Assembly: GCA_010093705.1 (NCBI GenBank)
Contig: MU006114.1
Location: 124,001 to 188,000 of the forward strand
Source of the DNA: Patellaria atrata CBS 101060
Taxonomy: Eukaryota; Ascomycota; Dothideomycetes; Patellariales; Patellariaceae
DNA length: 64,000 nucleotides
Direction: 5' to 3'
Part shown: positions 25,701-36,592 of the stretch, piece by piece
How the letters are laid out: each line of letters starts with the position of its first letter
Numbering within the stretch: position 1 is the stretch's first letter
Notes under the pieces: generated by a model
The model's input: only the letters and a program-made list of their open reading frames with translations
The model's database searches: none
Told to the model about the DNA's origin: nothing
Translations under genes and position numbers: made by a program

Positions 25701-26230
25701 GGGTGGTGTAACATCATCATCTCTTGAGGTACTTGCTTCATTGTCTTTCGATGATGAGGGATTCATTGAGAACATGTGTGTTCGCGAAGACGGTACTGTT
25801 CCGGGATTCTATCAACAATACGTGAAGCAAGTCCAGGGAACTATCAAGACAAACGCCGCTTTGGAATTCGAAGCGATCTGGAGGGAACACCAGGACACTG
25901 GTGAGCCGAGAAGCATCCTCAGCGACAAACTAAGTGTTGCGATCACGAAGCTTGATGAAGAGCTTCAAGGAACTGAACTATGGGACAACGTCCAGCTTCG
26001 AGAGAGCGTCTTGAGCGATGCTCTTCCAAATCTGCTACTGGAAAAGATCGGATTGCATACAATCATGGACAGGGTAAGAAAAAGCATTCATACTTGATCC
26101 ATGAAATATATACTGATAGTACTAGGTCCCGGACAACTATTTGCGCTCAATCTTTGGTAGCTACCTGGCTAGCCGTTTTGTGTATGAGTATGGCATCTCG
26201 GCTAGCCAGTTCGCTTTCTTTGCTTTGTAG
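22782..26230 (+). CDS. GDH2: NAD-specific glutamate dehydrogenase
   Basis: Deaminates glutamate to 2-oxoglutarate and ammonium with NAD, for nitrogen and carbon catabolism. Exons are 22782-23086, 23140-23262, 23364-26073 and 26126-26230, with introns of 53, 101 and 52 bp. The ~1080 residues match the ~115-kDa fungal class. Recognisable blocks are FRDIARGGIRIVKSRSHEAY, IPEGGSKGVILLD, LSVREYVLGIYRKL, QTGGPDGDLGSNEIL, IVEGANLFITQEAKLRLE and DASANKGGVTSSSLEVLASL. The last exon supplies VPDNYLRSIFGSYLASRFVY. ATG 22782 was chosen because the more upstream frame begins only with GTG. Splice junctions all keep conserved sequence. Regulation cannot be read from the sequence beyond a pyrimidine-rich leader. 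Confidence 0.95.
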
Positions 26231-27010
26231 GTTTGACACGTAATCTTTTGAGGAAACTTCAGCTGATAAGTTTGATAGTATGAACAAGAGGATGGCTAGG
26301 TTGAGGGAATAGATGATTAATGTTCTCTTTCTGATTTTAAAAGCGGACTTTGACGGCGTTCAAAGTAGATGGAGGGTGGTTCTCCCTCGCGGGAAACTGG
26401 TGGGCTTATGACCTTCAGGCGCAAACATTTATCAACAGAACATGGCCTGCATGATCAGCAGCGGTTTCTGCTAATCTGAAACATTAATGCATACTCCGTG
26501 AGGGGCTTGGCTGGCTGATGTGTTGGTCGAAGTTGTGTGGAACTAGTGTGAGGGTTTTGTTGTGACTCGCTTGAACGACCGACGACCTTTCTCCCATCGA
26601 GAGCTCCGCATTCTTCCTCCCACCCATACTCCTCCACAACAAAACAACAACTGCAATAACTTGACAACCGCGTAAGTAAATTGGAGCGCGTCTTTGATTT
26701 TCAGAATCGCCGTCTCGAATAAACTGTAGGTAAGCTATTTTTATTCTTTGTTTTATCGCGCGCGCGAAGTTGTTTATCATACGTCGTCCCGCGCGCAACC
26801 TGCTTTTCCCCCCCAGCCGCCCGCCTGCTTTCTTCCGACCTGCGCATTCCTTATTTCGACCCCCATACACCGTTTCCAAACGCGTCTACAAGTTCATCAC
26901 CTGTCTATCTATCTCAGAAACAAAATAAATATAAAAGTAATCACCGTTCTTACCTCTACACCAGCTTATCCCAACACACACGTCACTCCGCGATTATATC
27001 ACCGCCCCCA
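26231..27010. other. Spacer with pyrimidine-rich leader
   Basis: This is the GDH2 3' flank and the promoter of the basic protein. The last 250 bp before ATG 27011 are strongly C/T-rich. A 131-codon frame on the opposite strand is most likely the shadow of that composition. Confidence 0.5.
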
Positions 27011-27516
27011 ATGGCAGCAACTCGCTCCGCAACGGGCCACTCGCGCCCACGCGTCTTCCCGCAGCCCACCGAGCCCGCCGCTACCACTACCACGGCGAAG
27101 AAGCCTGCCACAGGTGCCAGGAAGAAGACGGCCGCGACCGCGAAGGCGAACACGAGCAAACCGCGCGCGAAGACTACTACCGGCGGACGGGTGACGAAGA
27201 AGAGCGCCCCGAAGAAGGCGACGGAGAAGGTTGCGGAGAAGGCAGAGAAGGCGAAGGAAGTTGTGGAGGAGAAGGTCGAAGGGGCTAAGGAGACGGTCGA
27301 GGGAGAGACTACGAAGGAGAAGAAGGTATGTTTGTTTTCTGATTTGTACTTCTCGTTGTTTGGAGGGAGGATGCGCGGGAAATGAGACGCGTTGTTTGTG
27401 AATTGGTGGGCTTTGAAGCTGTTGCTGATGTTTCCTAGGCTGCTGGCACTACGAAGGCGAAGACTGCTAAGCCTAAGACTGCTCCCAAGTCGAAGACCGC
27501 GAAGGCTGCTTCGTAA
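27011..27516 (+). CDS. Small Lys/Ala-rich basic protein (histone H1-tail-like / LEA-like)
   Basis: Exons are 27011-27325 and 27439-27516 with a 113-bp intron (gtatgt, GCTGATG branch, cctag), 130 residues. The composition is Lys, Ala and Thr with almost no hydrophobics. KKPATGARKKTAATAKA and PKSKTAKAAS resemble linker-histone tails. The middle part (EKVAEKAEKAKEVVEEKVEG) has an amphipathic 11-residue rhythm like LEA proteins. No globular winged-helix domain is visible, so it is not a complete histone H1. A DNA- or membrane-associated disordered protein is possible. High codon bias suggests strong expression. Function unknown. Confidence 0.7.
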
Positions 27517-29409
27517 GTCTCGCGCTTGGGGGATTAATGGAGAGATGGGCAGAAGGGCGTCTCAAGGCGTTCGACTGGGATCGTGTATGTGTGGGTATGG
27601 GACGGGGGAAGTGGGATCGACAATATTATTATGCTCGTTGCGCGCTCTAAGACATCGGGCGTTGTAAGATGGGGGAATTCATGGTGGTAATGATGGGACC
27701 GAAACGTTTGGGAGTTTTTCATTCGTCATTCCCCTTGGTTTCTGCTTGTGTTTGTTCTTCAGTTATCTGTCTTTCTCCCTCGTGATTCATGAATGGGTAT
27801 CATGCGGGGTTTGTTTTTTCTTTTTCTCCGCTGTTGAGGGATTGATATATGCTTGGATGGATGGACGTGGGATATCAGTATCGGCTTAACTCAATCGTAC
27901 GATACCCCGTGTCTGTTGAGTGGCAATCGGTGTTTCCCGTCCTAACTCGTGTCTCGTCCCTTAATACATACGAACAATCTGTTTTCTTGCATAGGTCTGC
28001 TTTACTGGAACCTGCTGGACGTACCCCTCCTTCTCTAAAATCCTTTCTTCTTCCACCACCTTTCTCCTCGTCCCCTATCCCTGAGCCCTCTCCATGTCTC
28101 TGCGCATGCTTTAACGCACCACCGCAGCATTTCCTCAAGCTATTCTCCGACCTCACAGCTCAACGGCAAACCCCATATCCCTGCCTCAACCTCCCGCTCC
28201 CAACTCATGAGACTTTTCCCACAGTAAGGTACAATTCCTCGCATACCGTATTCCACAAACACCTCATACAACAGCGCGGGGCCCTACACAGTCCATATTC
28301 ATGTCCACTACAGCCAGAAAACCACATCGTCAACCGTATAATTCGTCCTCCTGTTTCTCTCCTCTGTCCTCTCTTCAACAGCGCATTCGATGCTTGGGTG
28401 TTAGTCGATATGGCTTCCCCTCTCTTCCCCTCCAGGAAAGCGAAAAAAAAAGGAAAGGAAAGGCCCGTATACTTTCCTTCCGAGAGTTCGATGTTGGGTA
28501 CTATTCTAATTTCTACTCTCTACTCTCTACTCTCTACTCTCTACTCTCTACTCTCTACTCTCTACTCTCTACTCTCTACTCTCTACCCTCTACTCTCTAC
28601 CCTCTACTCCTACTCTCTACCCTCTACCCTCTCTCCCCGGCAACCTCCATCCCAGTCCATCCTCCCATCATTCTCCAGGCACACAAAATCAGCCAACTGT
28701 CAAACCATGCAAAAGAAACCCCAACATCTACATCCGCCATCCTTCGTTCATTTCTTTCGTTGCTGTTTTCGTTGAGGGTGTGAATCGTGACTATACGGAA
28801 CGGTATCTTACCTGCTAGTGCATCTTCTGATTCTGATTCTGATTCTGATTCCGGTTCTGGTAAATGAGAGGTGAGAGACGTTGGATGCTATGTCGAATGA
28901 TAAATGTGGACCTCACGCCCCAGTTAAGTTAAGTTAAGTTGGGTTAAGTTCAATTCCCTTCCCCTTGTTTGATTGTAGGAAAGTCATGTGCTACATTACT
29001 CTACTTTACTTTACCTTGTTTTACAGCCTGTCAATGAACAATCGATGCACATTCGACATATGTGACCTCGCCGAGTATAAAGGGGTTACAATACCAAAGA
29101 ACGGCTTAACAATCACTGGTTACCTTATACTATACACACGATATAAGACTTTTATTCTTTATTCTTCAATGTGCTGGTATTCTGATATTCTGATACAGAT
29201 AATACAATTTCCATTCCACTCCATCCAGTCTTCGCCAAAAGCACGAGGCTCTACAGGATCCAAAAGCGCCCAACCGACGCCTACCATGTAGAACAATGAA
29301 AAGACAATGAGATGAAGTCTAACGCCGTACCCCAACTCAGCTCCATTGACATGCAAAATGAACGACTGGTAAACATGCGCCCACTACGCCTTCCCCCTTC
29401 GCACAGCTC
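27517..29409. other. Convergent spacer with microsatellites
   Basis: About 1.9 kb between the 3' ends of the basic-protein gene and VPS62. It holds the heptanucleotide array at 28511-28632, a short TTCTGA run near 28827-28860 and a TTAAG run near 28924-28951. A 308-codon frame across 27849-28775 is mostly this simple sequence and is not called. Confidence 0.6.
28511..28632. repeat. (CTACTCT)n heptanucleotide microsatellite
   Basis: About 17 copies of a 7-bp unit, with CTACCCT variants towards the right end. The unit length is not a multiple of three, which argues against a coding role. Confidence 0.9.
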
Positions 29410-31351
29410 TCAACTCTCCAGCTTAAACTCCCTCGTCATCTCCTCGCCATCCCCAGCACCAGCCCAAGTCCTCACCTCCTCCACGAGCGGAAACCAATTC
29501 CTAACCTTACACTCCCTCCCACTTGGACATATATCCACCCTGCCGAGATCCTTGAACCTCGGGCCCAGCGGCCCGGTGACATAATGATACTGGCCCGCAA
29601 ATTGATACTGTCTCGGATCGCTGAGGGGATATACCTTATCGCCCCAGTGACCGTCAAAGAAGAACCAATTGGTGGGTGCCTTGGGCGTGAAGTTGGAGGC
29701 GCGCAGCGTGTCGTTCAGGACGTCGTAGGTGTATGCGTGCGTGTTGAGGGATGGATCCCAGAGGGGGCCTTTGTCCGTGACGTCGTGGAGGAGACCCCAC
29801 GGGAGGACGTACGGATGCACGCCGGGACGGGCATACATGGCGTGTGTGCCTGTGGCAGAGTATACGACGGGCTGGCGGGTGCATTAGTAGAGATTCAAAT
29901 TCAACAGTCCTGGATGAAGTGGCTTACCCTCTTTCCGATCTTCTCGACCGCGTTGTAGCTGAACGCTTCGCCGAAGTTGTGTTCGCTGAACCATACGGCT
30001 TTTGGCTTCCCGTTGTGGAATCGGATGGCGGAATGTTCCCAGTCGCCTACGTGGTTCCCGAAACGGACGTTGAACACGACGTTTCCGAGGTTGTAACTGT
30101 AGAAGTAGAACCAGAAGGCATCTACGACCCCTTTACCCTTCGGTACGACGACTAGAACGGCTGGCGCGTCACTCCGCCCACCTACCACTCTTTTTCCAAA
30201 GGTGTATTGGGGTATATGCTCCTCGCCTTCGTTGATATGAGTAGGAATAGGGGCTTCGGATGCGCTCGGGTGCGACCTGGGGCTACCTCGGTCAACTGCA
30301 TTCCCTTCCCTGGCTTCAACCCATTCGTTGGTGTTCTCATCTGGTGTTCCGCCTCCTATCATCCCATGCCAATCTGCCCATGTTTTCGAATGCGAACCTT
30401 CGGGATCATCGTCATCGTCATCTCCTCCATTAGGACTACTGGGTATGTTCTGCTTTCCGCCTAACCAATCAGGACGCTCTTCAACGTTATCATCGCTTTT
30501 GAGATACACAAATCGCCCATAATCGTTCAAATCGGCCAAATTGGTCAAACTTGGGTGATCCCACGGTGCGCGTATAGGGGTGTAATTCAGATGAGGGGTA
30601 GTATGAATAATGTGCTCCGCGATATCACACGGCCAGAATTTCTCGCCCGAGTATAAATGTACATAAGGCGCATAGTCGTACACATATTGGGGTATCTCTC
30701 GTAGAGCTTGCTCTTCCTCCGACCAATCCTTGGGATTGGACTCGCCGCTGGTCCAGAATGCAGATGCGTCTATCTTCTCATGATTATCCTCTAGAATCAC
30801 CTGTTCATGTGCCCAACCGATGCTAGGTTTTGAATTGATCCACTCCGAGTTTCTCAGATGCTCTGCGCCACATATCCCTAGCCATTCGCATGTCTTACGG
30901 TTGAACCACGAATGTGAAGTTTCTATCCAAGACTTCTCTTCCACTTTTTCGGATGGAGAGGTCGAGTTATTGGATATGTGATTTGAAGCTTGGGAGGACG
31001 TAAAAAGACTAACAAGTACAGAGAGACAATATGCGGGAACTCGCTTGCCAGTGAACATCTCAGCAATCGATGTACTAGTAGGAACATCCACGCTCAGAGT
31101 GGTAGACACGAGAGCTTGGTTTGATATGCGCTCTATAGGAGATTCTAAGAATGGTTCAGGCCAATGCTGAATGTCCACTGCCGGTGTTGGTGCGTCGCGA
31201 AAAGGATTGGAAGCCGTTAAGGCGGTATTATAAGAGTCGCTGGTAACGGAAGGGAATTCGGACGATATCAAAGTGGTGGATGGTATAAAAGAAGGCGCTG
31301 GAGGTAAGGGATTGAGCGGTACCTGCCCGCCATATTGGACAAGAACTGGCA
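29410..31351 (-). CDS. VPS62: Vacuolar protein sorting-associated protein 62 (5' end uncertain)
   Basis: Vps62-family protein linked to cytosol-to-vacuole and vacuolar sorting. Minus-strand exons are 29928-31351 (or from ATG 31058) and 29410-29871, with a 56-bp intron. Conserved blocks are YVYDYAPYVHLYSGEKFWPC, FGNHVGDWEHSAIRF, KAVWFSEHNFGEAFSYNAVE, and after the splice PVVYSATGTHAMYARPG, with a final Asp/His-rich WFFFDGHWGDK. An acidic run (GGDDDDDDPEG) splits the domain. ATG 31058 opens with a hydrophobic signal-anchor-like segment (RVPAYCLSVLVSLFTSS). The frame stays open upstream to 31351, where a strong acceptor with a GCTAACGA branch site suggests a further 5' exon I could not place. 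Confidence 0.82.
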
Positions 31352-32211
31352 CTATGCAGCATATGTCGTTAGCACAAACAATTCATCTCTATCATGGGTA
31401 GGTGGCATTGTACTAGTCTTGTATGGTCTTTCCCAGTGTCGATAGATCCGAAAGATTATAAACTATAATCCAATGCTAGTAACAACCGGGAGTAACGTTC
31501 GATATGTTAAGAGTGTACTGAAGAAGAGAAGTTGATTGGGATGGAAGCTGCGAAAGGTGAATAGGTATGAAGAGCCTCAGCATTGGTATAAAGACTCGTT
31601 CGGCAATATTTTCTGGTCGAGAATGGGAGACTGCGAATAGGATATTCGATGATGTGAAGCTGGAAGTACGAGAGTTATTGGTGAATAGGCAGTGGAACAA
31701 GGTGGTGACCTGAATGGAGGATGATGATGTATAGGTTTCAGCCGGAGAAAAGAGGATTGCGTCAACTTATGTTGGCGGCTATGAAGGCTATACTTTAAGG
31801 TCAAAGAAAGGAAATATTTGTTACATGGAAAGATCTAATTGAGTAGTATTGTACATACATATTAAGGATACAAGTAATGTGTAGAGTAATGAGTCTCGCG
31901 CAGGAAGAGACGTGTCAGTCCGATCTTCAGCCCTGTGACGCAAAGGCAGGGAAGCAGCAGGACGATAGAGCTTGGCAGGGAAGCTCTTGTTTTTGCCATA
32001 TCTACAAAGTACCTCAAGGTACTGTATGGGAACATCTTCACTATTTCGATAAAACAGATGGGAAGAATTATCAGATAAATTTGCAAGCCTTCACACTGAT
32101 GTAGCCTACCCCGCCCTTGGTAGCAACTCATGTTCGTTTCTCTTCCAGCCGCAATGGAATTTTCCTCTACACATATATCGAGTCAACCCAATCCCATCTC
32201 GAGTTATAGCA
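31352..32211. other. Divergent promoter VPS62 / TFIIIC subunit
   Basis: About 0.86 kb. It probably contains the unplaced 5' exon of VPS62. A perfect 7-bp hairpin (AGTACCT CA AGGTACT) lies at 32008-32023. Confidence 0.5.
32008..32023. repeat. Short perfect hairpin
   Basis: AGTACCT and AGGTACT are separated by two bases. It shares the AGGTA core with the hairpins at 21599 and 34007. Confidence 0.65.
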
Positions 32212-33741
32212 ATGGCTGAATCAACCCGACCTCTTCCTGACGCCGATGATGAGTCTGAATGGGAATACGAATATGACGAGAATGAGACAGAGGTATCATC
32301 TAATACCCTTCAAGAAATTTATCAACTATTCTAAGAAACATAACAGGAATTCTACTTCACCCTCGACCTTACCTCCAACACTGTCCCTCATCCAATGGAC
32401 AAACCGCGAGGCCGATATATGGCAAATCCCTTCTCTGGCGCCTCCTCAATATTTCACGCCGATGGTAGAGTAACAGTTCTCGATGAAGACGATTCTTCAT
32501 ATCAGGCCAATGGAGCCGCGTCTTCAAGTAACAAGATCCAATTCCTCGATCTTCACACCTCCAACCCGCTTGTCATGCACAACGAGCGACTTTATACCTG
32601 CACCTGGGCCCAACCCATAGGGACAACCCTCGCCTTCGCGCGAAAGCGACCCAATCCAGAACCGGCGGCGACACTCGCGCCTGCACATACATCCTCTCCG
32701 AGCACTAACCACCAACCTATCTCCACCACCGCAACTAAATCAGCCCCACCCCTCTACACTCTTCCGACCTTCAAACTTCATACAACCACACCTCTCCACC
32801 TGCTTGCGGAATCAGCGGAACTACGCCCTCGCCCACCGAAGAGGAAAGCTCCCAACCGCACTGCCCCCTCAGCAACTACCAATGGGGCCAGCATAACCGC
32901 GGACGCCGCTACCCCCATCGAAGATGACCCCATAACCACCAACAAAGCTTCCGCCGCAACCAACGCGTCTCCCACACCACCCAACGAGACCACCACACCC
33001 GCCATCGACCCCCCCACACTCATTAACGATGCCAACACCCCCACCAACGTGCCTCCCATCACCGCCGCCGAGACCTCCATAACCACCGACGCAACCACCA
33101 CCTTTCCCCCACCCCACCCCAACTCCTTCCCAACCCCCCTCACCGCAACCCCCGCCCAACGCGCCCAAGCCTCCTTCCTCGCCCGCCTCCAAGCCCTCAA
33201 GACCGCAAAAGGCCACACTGACACCGTCGGCCTGCACCACGCGCGCATGCAGACACAGATCCACCCCAAGAACCCGGGCTGGTATTTCGACGATGACGAC
33301 GACGATGGCGCGGGATACGACGGCGAGGATTTGAGCATCGATATGCGGGATCGGGGGATCGAGGATGTTGTTGCGGGGGCGGAGGCGGTGGGAAGGGGGA
33401 CGAGGAGGAGGGGGGTGAGGGGTGCGACTGGACACGGGAAGGGGGACGGGGATGTGGGAAGGGATGGGGTGGGAGAGAAGGATACGGGAGATTGGGATCG
33501 CGAGAGTGAGGGCGGTGGGAATTGGATCCCGGCAAGGGGGGAGGTGAGCAGGAGGAGGAGGGCTAGGGGTGTCATGGAGGACTTGGTGGGGAGGGGATCG
33601 ACGCCTTTGACGCGAGATGGTGCTGAATCTGTCCCAGCGCCGGGTCCGGGTCTTGCGCGAGAGGGTGAGGCGGAAATGGCACGTGTGGAAGCCGCACGCA
33701 CCGACGGAGAGGGGGATGTCGATATGTCAGACGCAATCTAG
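32212..33741 (+). CDS. sfc7: TFIIIC triple-barrel subunit (Sfc7/Tfc7-like)
   Basis: A subunit of the RNA polymerase III factor TFIIIC, which binds tRNA-gene promoters. Exons are 32212-32292 and 32347-33741 (54-bp intron, phase 0), 491 residues. The N-terminus reads DESEWEYEYDENETE, then across the splice EFYFTLDLTSN, and IQFLDLHTSNPLVMHNERLY and CTWAQPIGTTLAFARK. This is the order of the TFIIIC triple-barrel domain (about residues 15-130). The remainder is a long Pro/Thr/Ala-rich linker, a conserved-looking patch (AQRASFLARLQALKTAKGHT is its approximate core), an acidic run, and a Gly/Arg-rich tail. The tail is very GC-rich. The domain is well supported; equivalence to yeast tau55 or fission-yeast Sfc7 is inferred. 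Confidence 0.82.
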
Positions 33742-33752
33742 GTATAACACTC

Positions 33753-33853
33753 CATAACAATACCAATAACAATACCAATAACAATACCAATACCAATACC
33801 AATACCAATACCAATATCAATACCAATATCAATACCAATATCAATACCAATGC
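33753..33853. repeat. (CCAATA)n hexanucleotide microsatellite
   Basis: An imperfect AATACC/AATAAC/AATATC array directly after the TFIIIC-subunit stop codon, so it lies in that gene's 3' UTR or flank. Confidence 0.85.
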
Positions 33854-34360
33854 CAACATACCCATCCGACACGAGACCATCACATCAAAGAACAACGACG
33901 TATAAATATATAATCCGCTCCCATTGTCTAGCCTAACCGGGTATCATCCACATCCCCATCCAAATATATCGTACGTAAGGTGAAACACCGCTTTACAATA
34001 CAAATTCCTAAGGTTGGTACTGTACCTTAGGGAGTTTCTATAATCTATTCCCCCCCCAATATAGCATATAACACCAACCCCTAAACCTTGCGCTCGACCT
34101 AAATAAGGTAATTCACTCATACTCCACTTCACGCGTAAAGAGCCCACATCAATTGTTCCATAAATACCGGAAGGGGGGGGGGACCGGTTTTCCGCAGTGA
34201 AAAACTCGAATCGTGACGATGATTTCTCCACCCTACCTAACCCCCACCCCTTCCCCCACCTCACCCGACCTCCTCCTCTTCCCCCCCAAAAAAATAAGGT
34301 GTAAAAGTTAAGAAAGAAATCGTGTAGGGTAGTATTGTAACGGGATGGGTAGGTGCGGGG
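33854..34360. other. Convergent spacer TFIIIC subunit / permease
   Basis: This contains the 8-bp inverted repeat CCTAAGGT / ACCTTAGG (34007-34031) and homopolymer runs. No gene is seen. Confidence 0.5.
34007..34031. repeat. Short inverted repeat
   Basis: The arms CCTAAGGT and ACCTTAGG surround a nine-base loop. This is the third AGGTA-type hairpin in intergenic DNA of this window. Confidence 0.65.
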
Positions 34361-36592
34361 TCAAGGATAATCCACGACATCCTCCGGATCCTCAGTCGGC
34401 AGCATATCAAGTATATTCTTCGTTCTCGGCCCGGTATAAATCCTTCACACACACTATTAGCTTCTCTAACATAAAAAACCGGGGGAGCACCAAAAAGAAA
34501 AGAAAAAAAAAAATCTGCCAAACCCGGGGACAAAATGAGATGGGGGTATACGTACTTCCTCGCCCTCAACCACCACCAAGCCATACTAAACGCGCCGATA
34601 AACGCAGCGACGCAGATGGCGTAGTTCATATTCGTCGGTGTGACCGGTCTCACGGTCGGGAAGAACAACACCACGCTGATGAAGACGACCCAGGTGACCG
34701 CCACCGCGTTGACGGGCTTGCTCCAGCGGCCCATGGTATACGGGCCTTCGATAAACTGGACGCGGGACTCGTAGACGCGGTGGGCGACTATGACGGCGAT
34801 GTAGGAGAGGTCGAGGGCCGGGGCCGTGATGTTGAAGATTGCGATGATGGTTTGGGAGGACCCGATGCCGATGAGGTTCAGCGAGGAGCAGAAGATCACG
34901 ACGAGCCAGACTGCGTTTACGGGCGTGTTGGTGTGGGCGTTTATTTTGGACCAGAAGCTGAAGTTGTCAGTTCGGGGCTCATAATCTCCCTTTTCCGTTA
35001 CATGGGACGGGAGACAGAGGGGGAGCATACCTGGAGAAAGGAAAAGCTTCGTCCCTCGCAAAAGCGTAGGCCATGCGCGCGTTTGCGAGCATGGCGGAGC
35101 AGCCGGTGAAGAACTGGACGAGGATGACGAAGAACCACATTACGGTTCCGCCGGTCTTGCCGCCGGCGTTCAGGAAGATCTGGGCGACGGGGAGGCCGGT
35201 GGGGGAGTGGACGATGGCGTCGTAGTCGGAGATGCAGAAGCAGAATGTTACTGTTAGCATCCAGCCTACGACGCCGGATACGAGGACAGCGACTCTGATG
35301 GCGAGGGGACCGCGGATGGCGGCATCGTGCGTCTCTTCGGACATGCTGTGGATTTGTTAGAGCTTAAAGTTCTTGATGTCCTTCAGGGTAGACTTACTGG
35401 GTTGTCCCGTCGTAATCTGTCATGGTCCATGCGACTGACAGGAATCTAGGTGAAGTTAACTTTGAAATTGTGGTGGAATTATGCTTAATACGAACCCTAG
35501 GAGGAAAGAAAAGCCTTTACTACCCCATCCAGAACCGTCTACCACATGGGTGAAAACCCATTTCGCGCTTTGCAATTCAGGGGTAAGGATTAAGAGGGCA
35601 ATGCAAATCGAGATGGAGGCGATAACTGCACGCTCAGGGTTAGTACTACTCATGTATATCAAGTTATACGAGGTAGTGAGCTTACTATTAATGGGAGCAA
35701 ACCACATAACAATTTTGTGTAATGATCTCGTAGTAAGTGAGCAAATTACGCCAAAGAGACTCAAAACCAAGATGGCTAAGAGCACAGTCTGAAGTGAAGT
35801 CCTGTACACCCCGTCAGATATGTTGCTGTAGTGAAGACATTCAGAAGAACTCACGGCGCGAAAGAATACTCTCCATCAACAAAATCTGAATGCATGACTG
35901 CGGCAGCAAGAATCATTTGGCCAATCGTATATGCCAGGCTGGCTACTCCAGCAGCTTGACCAAGGAAATTGCACCATCCGATGATCCAGGCCCAAATAGC
36001 TACATGCTCCTTGGGTACAACATGTTTCGTTACGAAGTACATGCCGCCCGCGGTAGGGTAAGCGGAGACCAGCTCTGCCACTGCTCGATTGTTAGAACTC
36101 AACTCTTATCTTTCAGAACCGTTAGTATGATAAGTAGGGGATAACGTACCTGAACTTGCTATACACATAGCCATAATACTACCTATGAACCAAGCCCACA
36201 CGGCCGTCGCCGGTCCACCGGTTGAAATGGGACTTCCGAATGTAGCAGGAACGGAACCAAGCACACCCAGAATGGAAATCGCATATGAAACAGTCGACCA
36301 TTTGTTAAACTCTCTTCTAAGTTCCTTCGATATCATTAGAATCAGGATCTTCTTGAGAATCTTTTTCAGCATTAGAACATACCTGCTTGTAACCTATGCG
36401 AGCGAGTAACCGCTCATCGTCATCTTGAATTGTCGCCATAGTACGCCGTTGGTGTGAGGCAGGGTTACCAACACCTGCTTCTGCTGCTTTCGAGCTCTTT
36501 GAATCGGTGGGTAATAGTCCTTGACCGACAGTAGTGAAATGCGGTTTCTCGGAATTACTGCCGGGACTTGAATTTGAATCTGTTTTCGCCAT
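34361..36592 (-). CDS. APC-superfamily amino-acid / GABA / choline-type permease
   Basis: A plasma-membrane amine or amino-acid permease. Nine minus-strand exons: 36383-36592, 36150-36324, 35855-36080, 35686-35801, 35496-35625, 35398-35445, 35031-35345, 34556-34957 and 34361-34442. All junctions keep the frame, giving 567 residues. The N-terminal ~85 residues are hydrophilic; about 12 hydrophobic segments follow. Family blocks are FNKWSTVSYAISILGVLGSV, AELVSAYPTAGGMYFVTKHV, FSFLLGFLSVAWTMTDYDGT joined to THMSEETHDAAIRGP, and ANARMAYAFARDEAFPFS. The tail after the last membrane span is short and acidic (LPTEDPEDVVDYP). The last intron (113 bp) holds a long T run. The Uga4/Hnm1 branch is favoured; substrate unknown. 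It is convergent with the TFIIIC subunit gene. Confidence 0.88.

Noticed and set aside
26484-26879. 131-codon minus-strand frame
   Set aside because: It lies in the pyrimidine-rich leader of the next gene, has no motif, and is explained by base composition.
27849-28775. 308-codon plus-strand frame
   Set aside because: Much of it is the 7-bp CT-rich microsatellite and C/T-rich DNA. The translation is low complexity (LYSLLST repeats) and no start context or homology is visible.
32778-33701. 307-codon minus-strand frame opposite the TFIIIC subunit
   Set aside because: It is a shadow of the GC-rich, Pro/Thr-biased plus-strand exon; the plus frame carries the domain.
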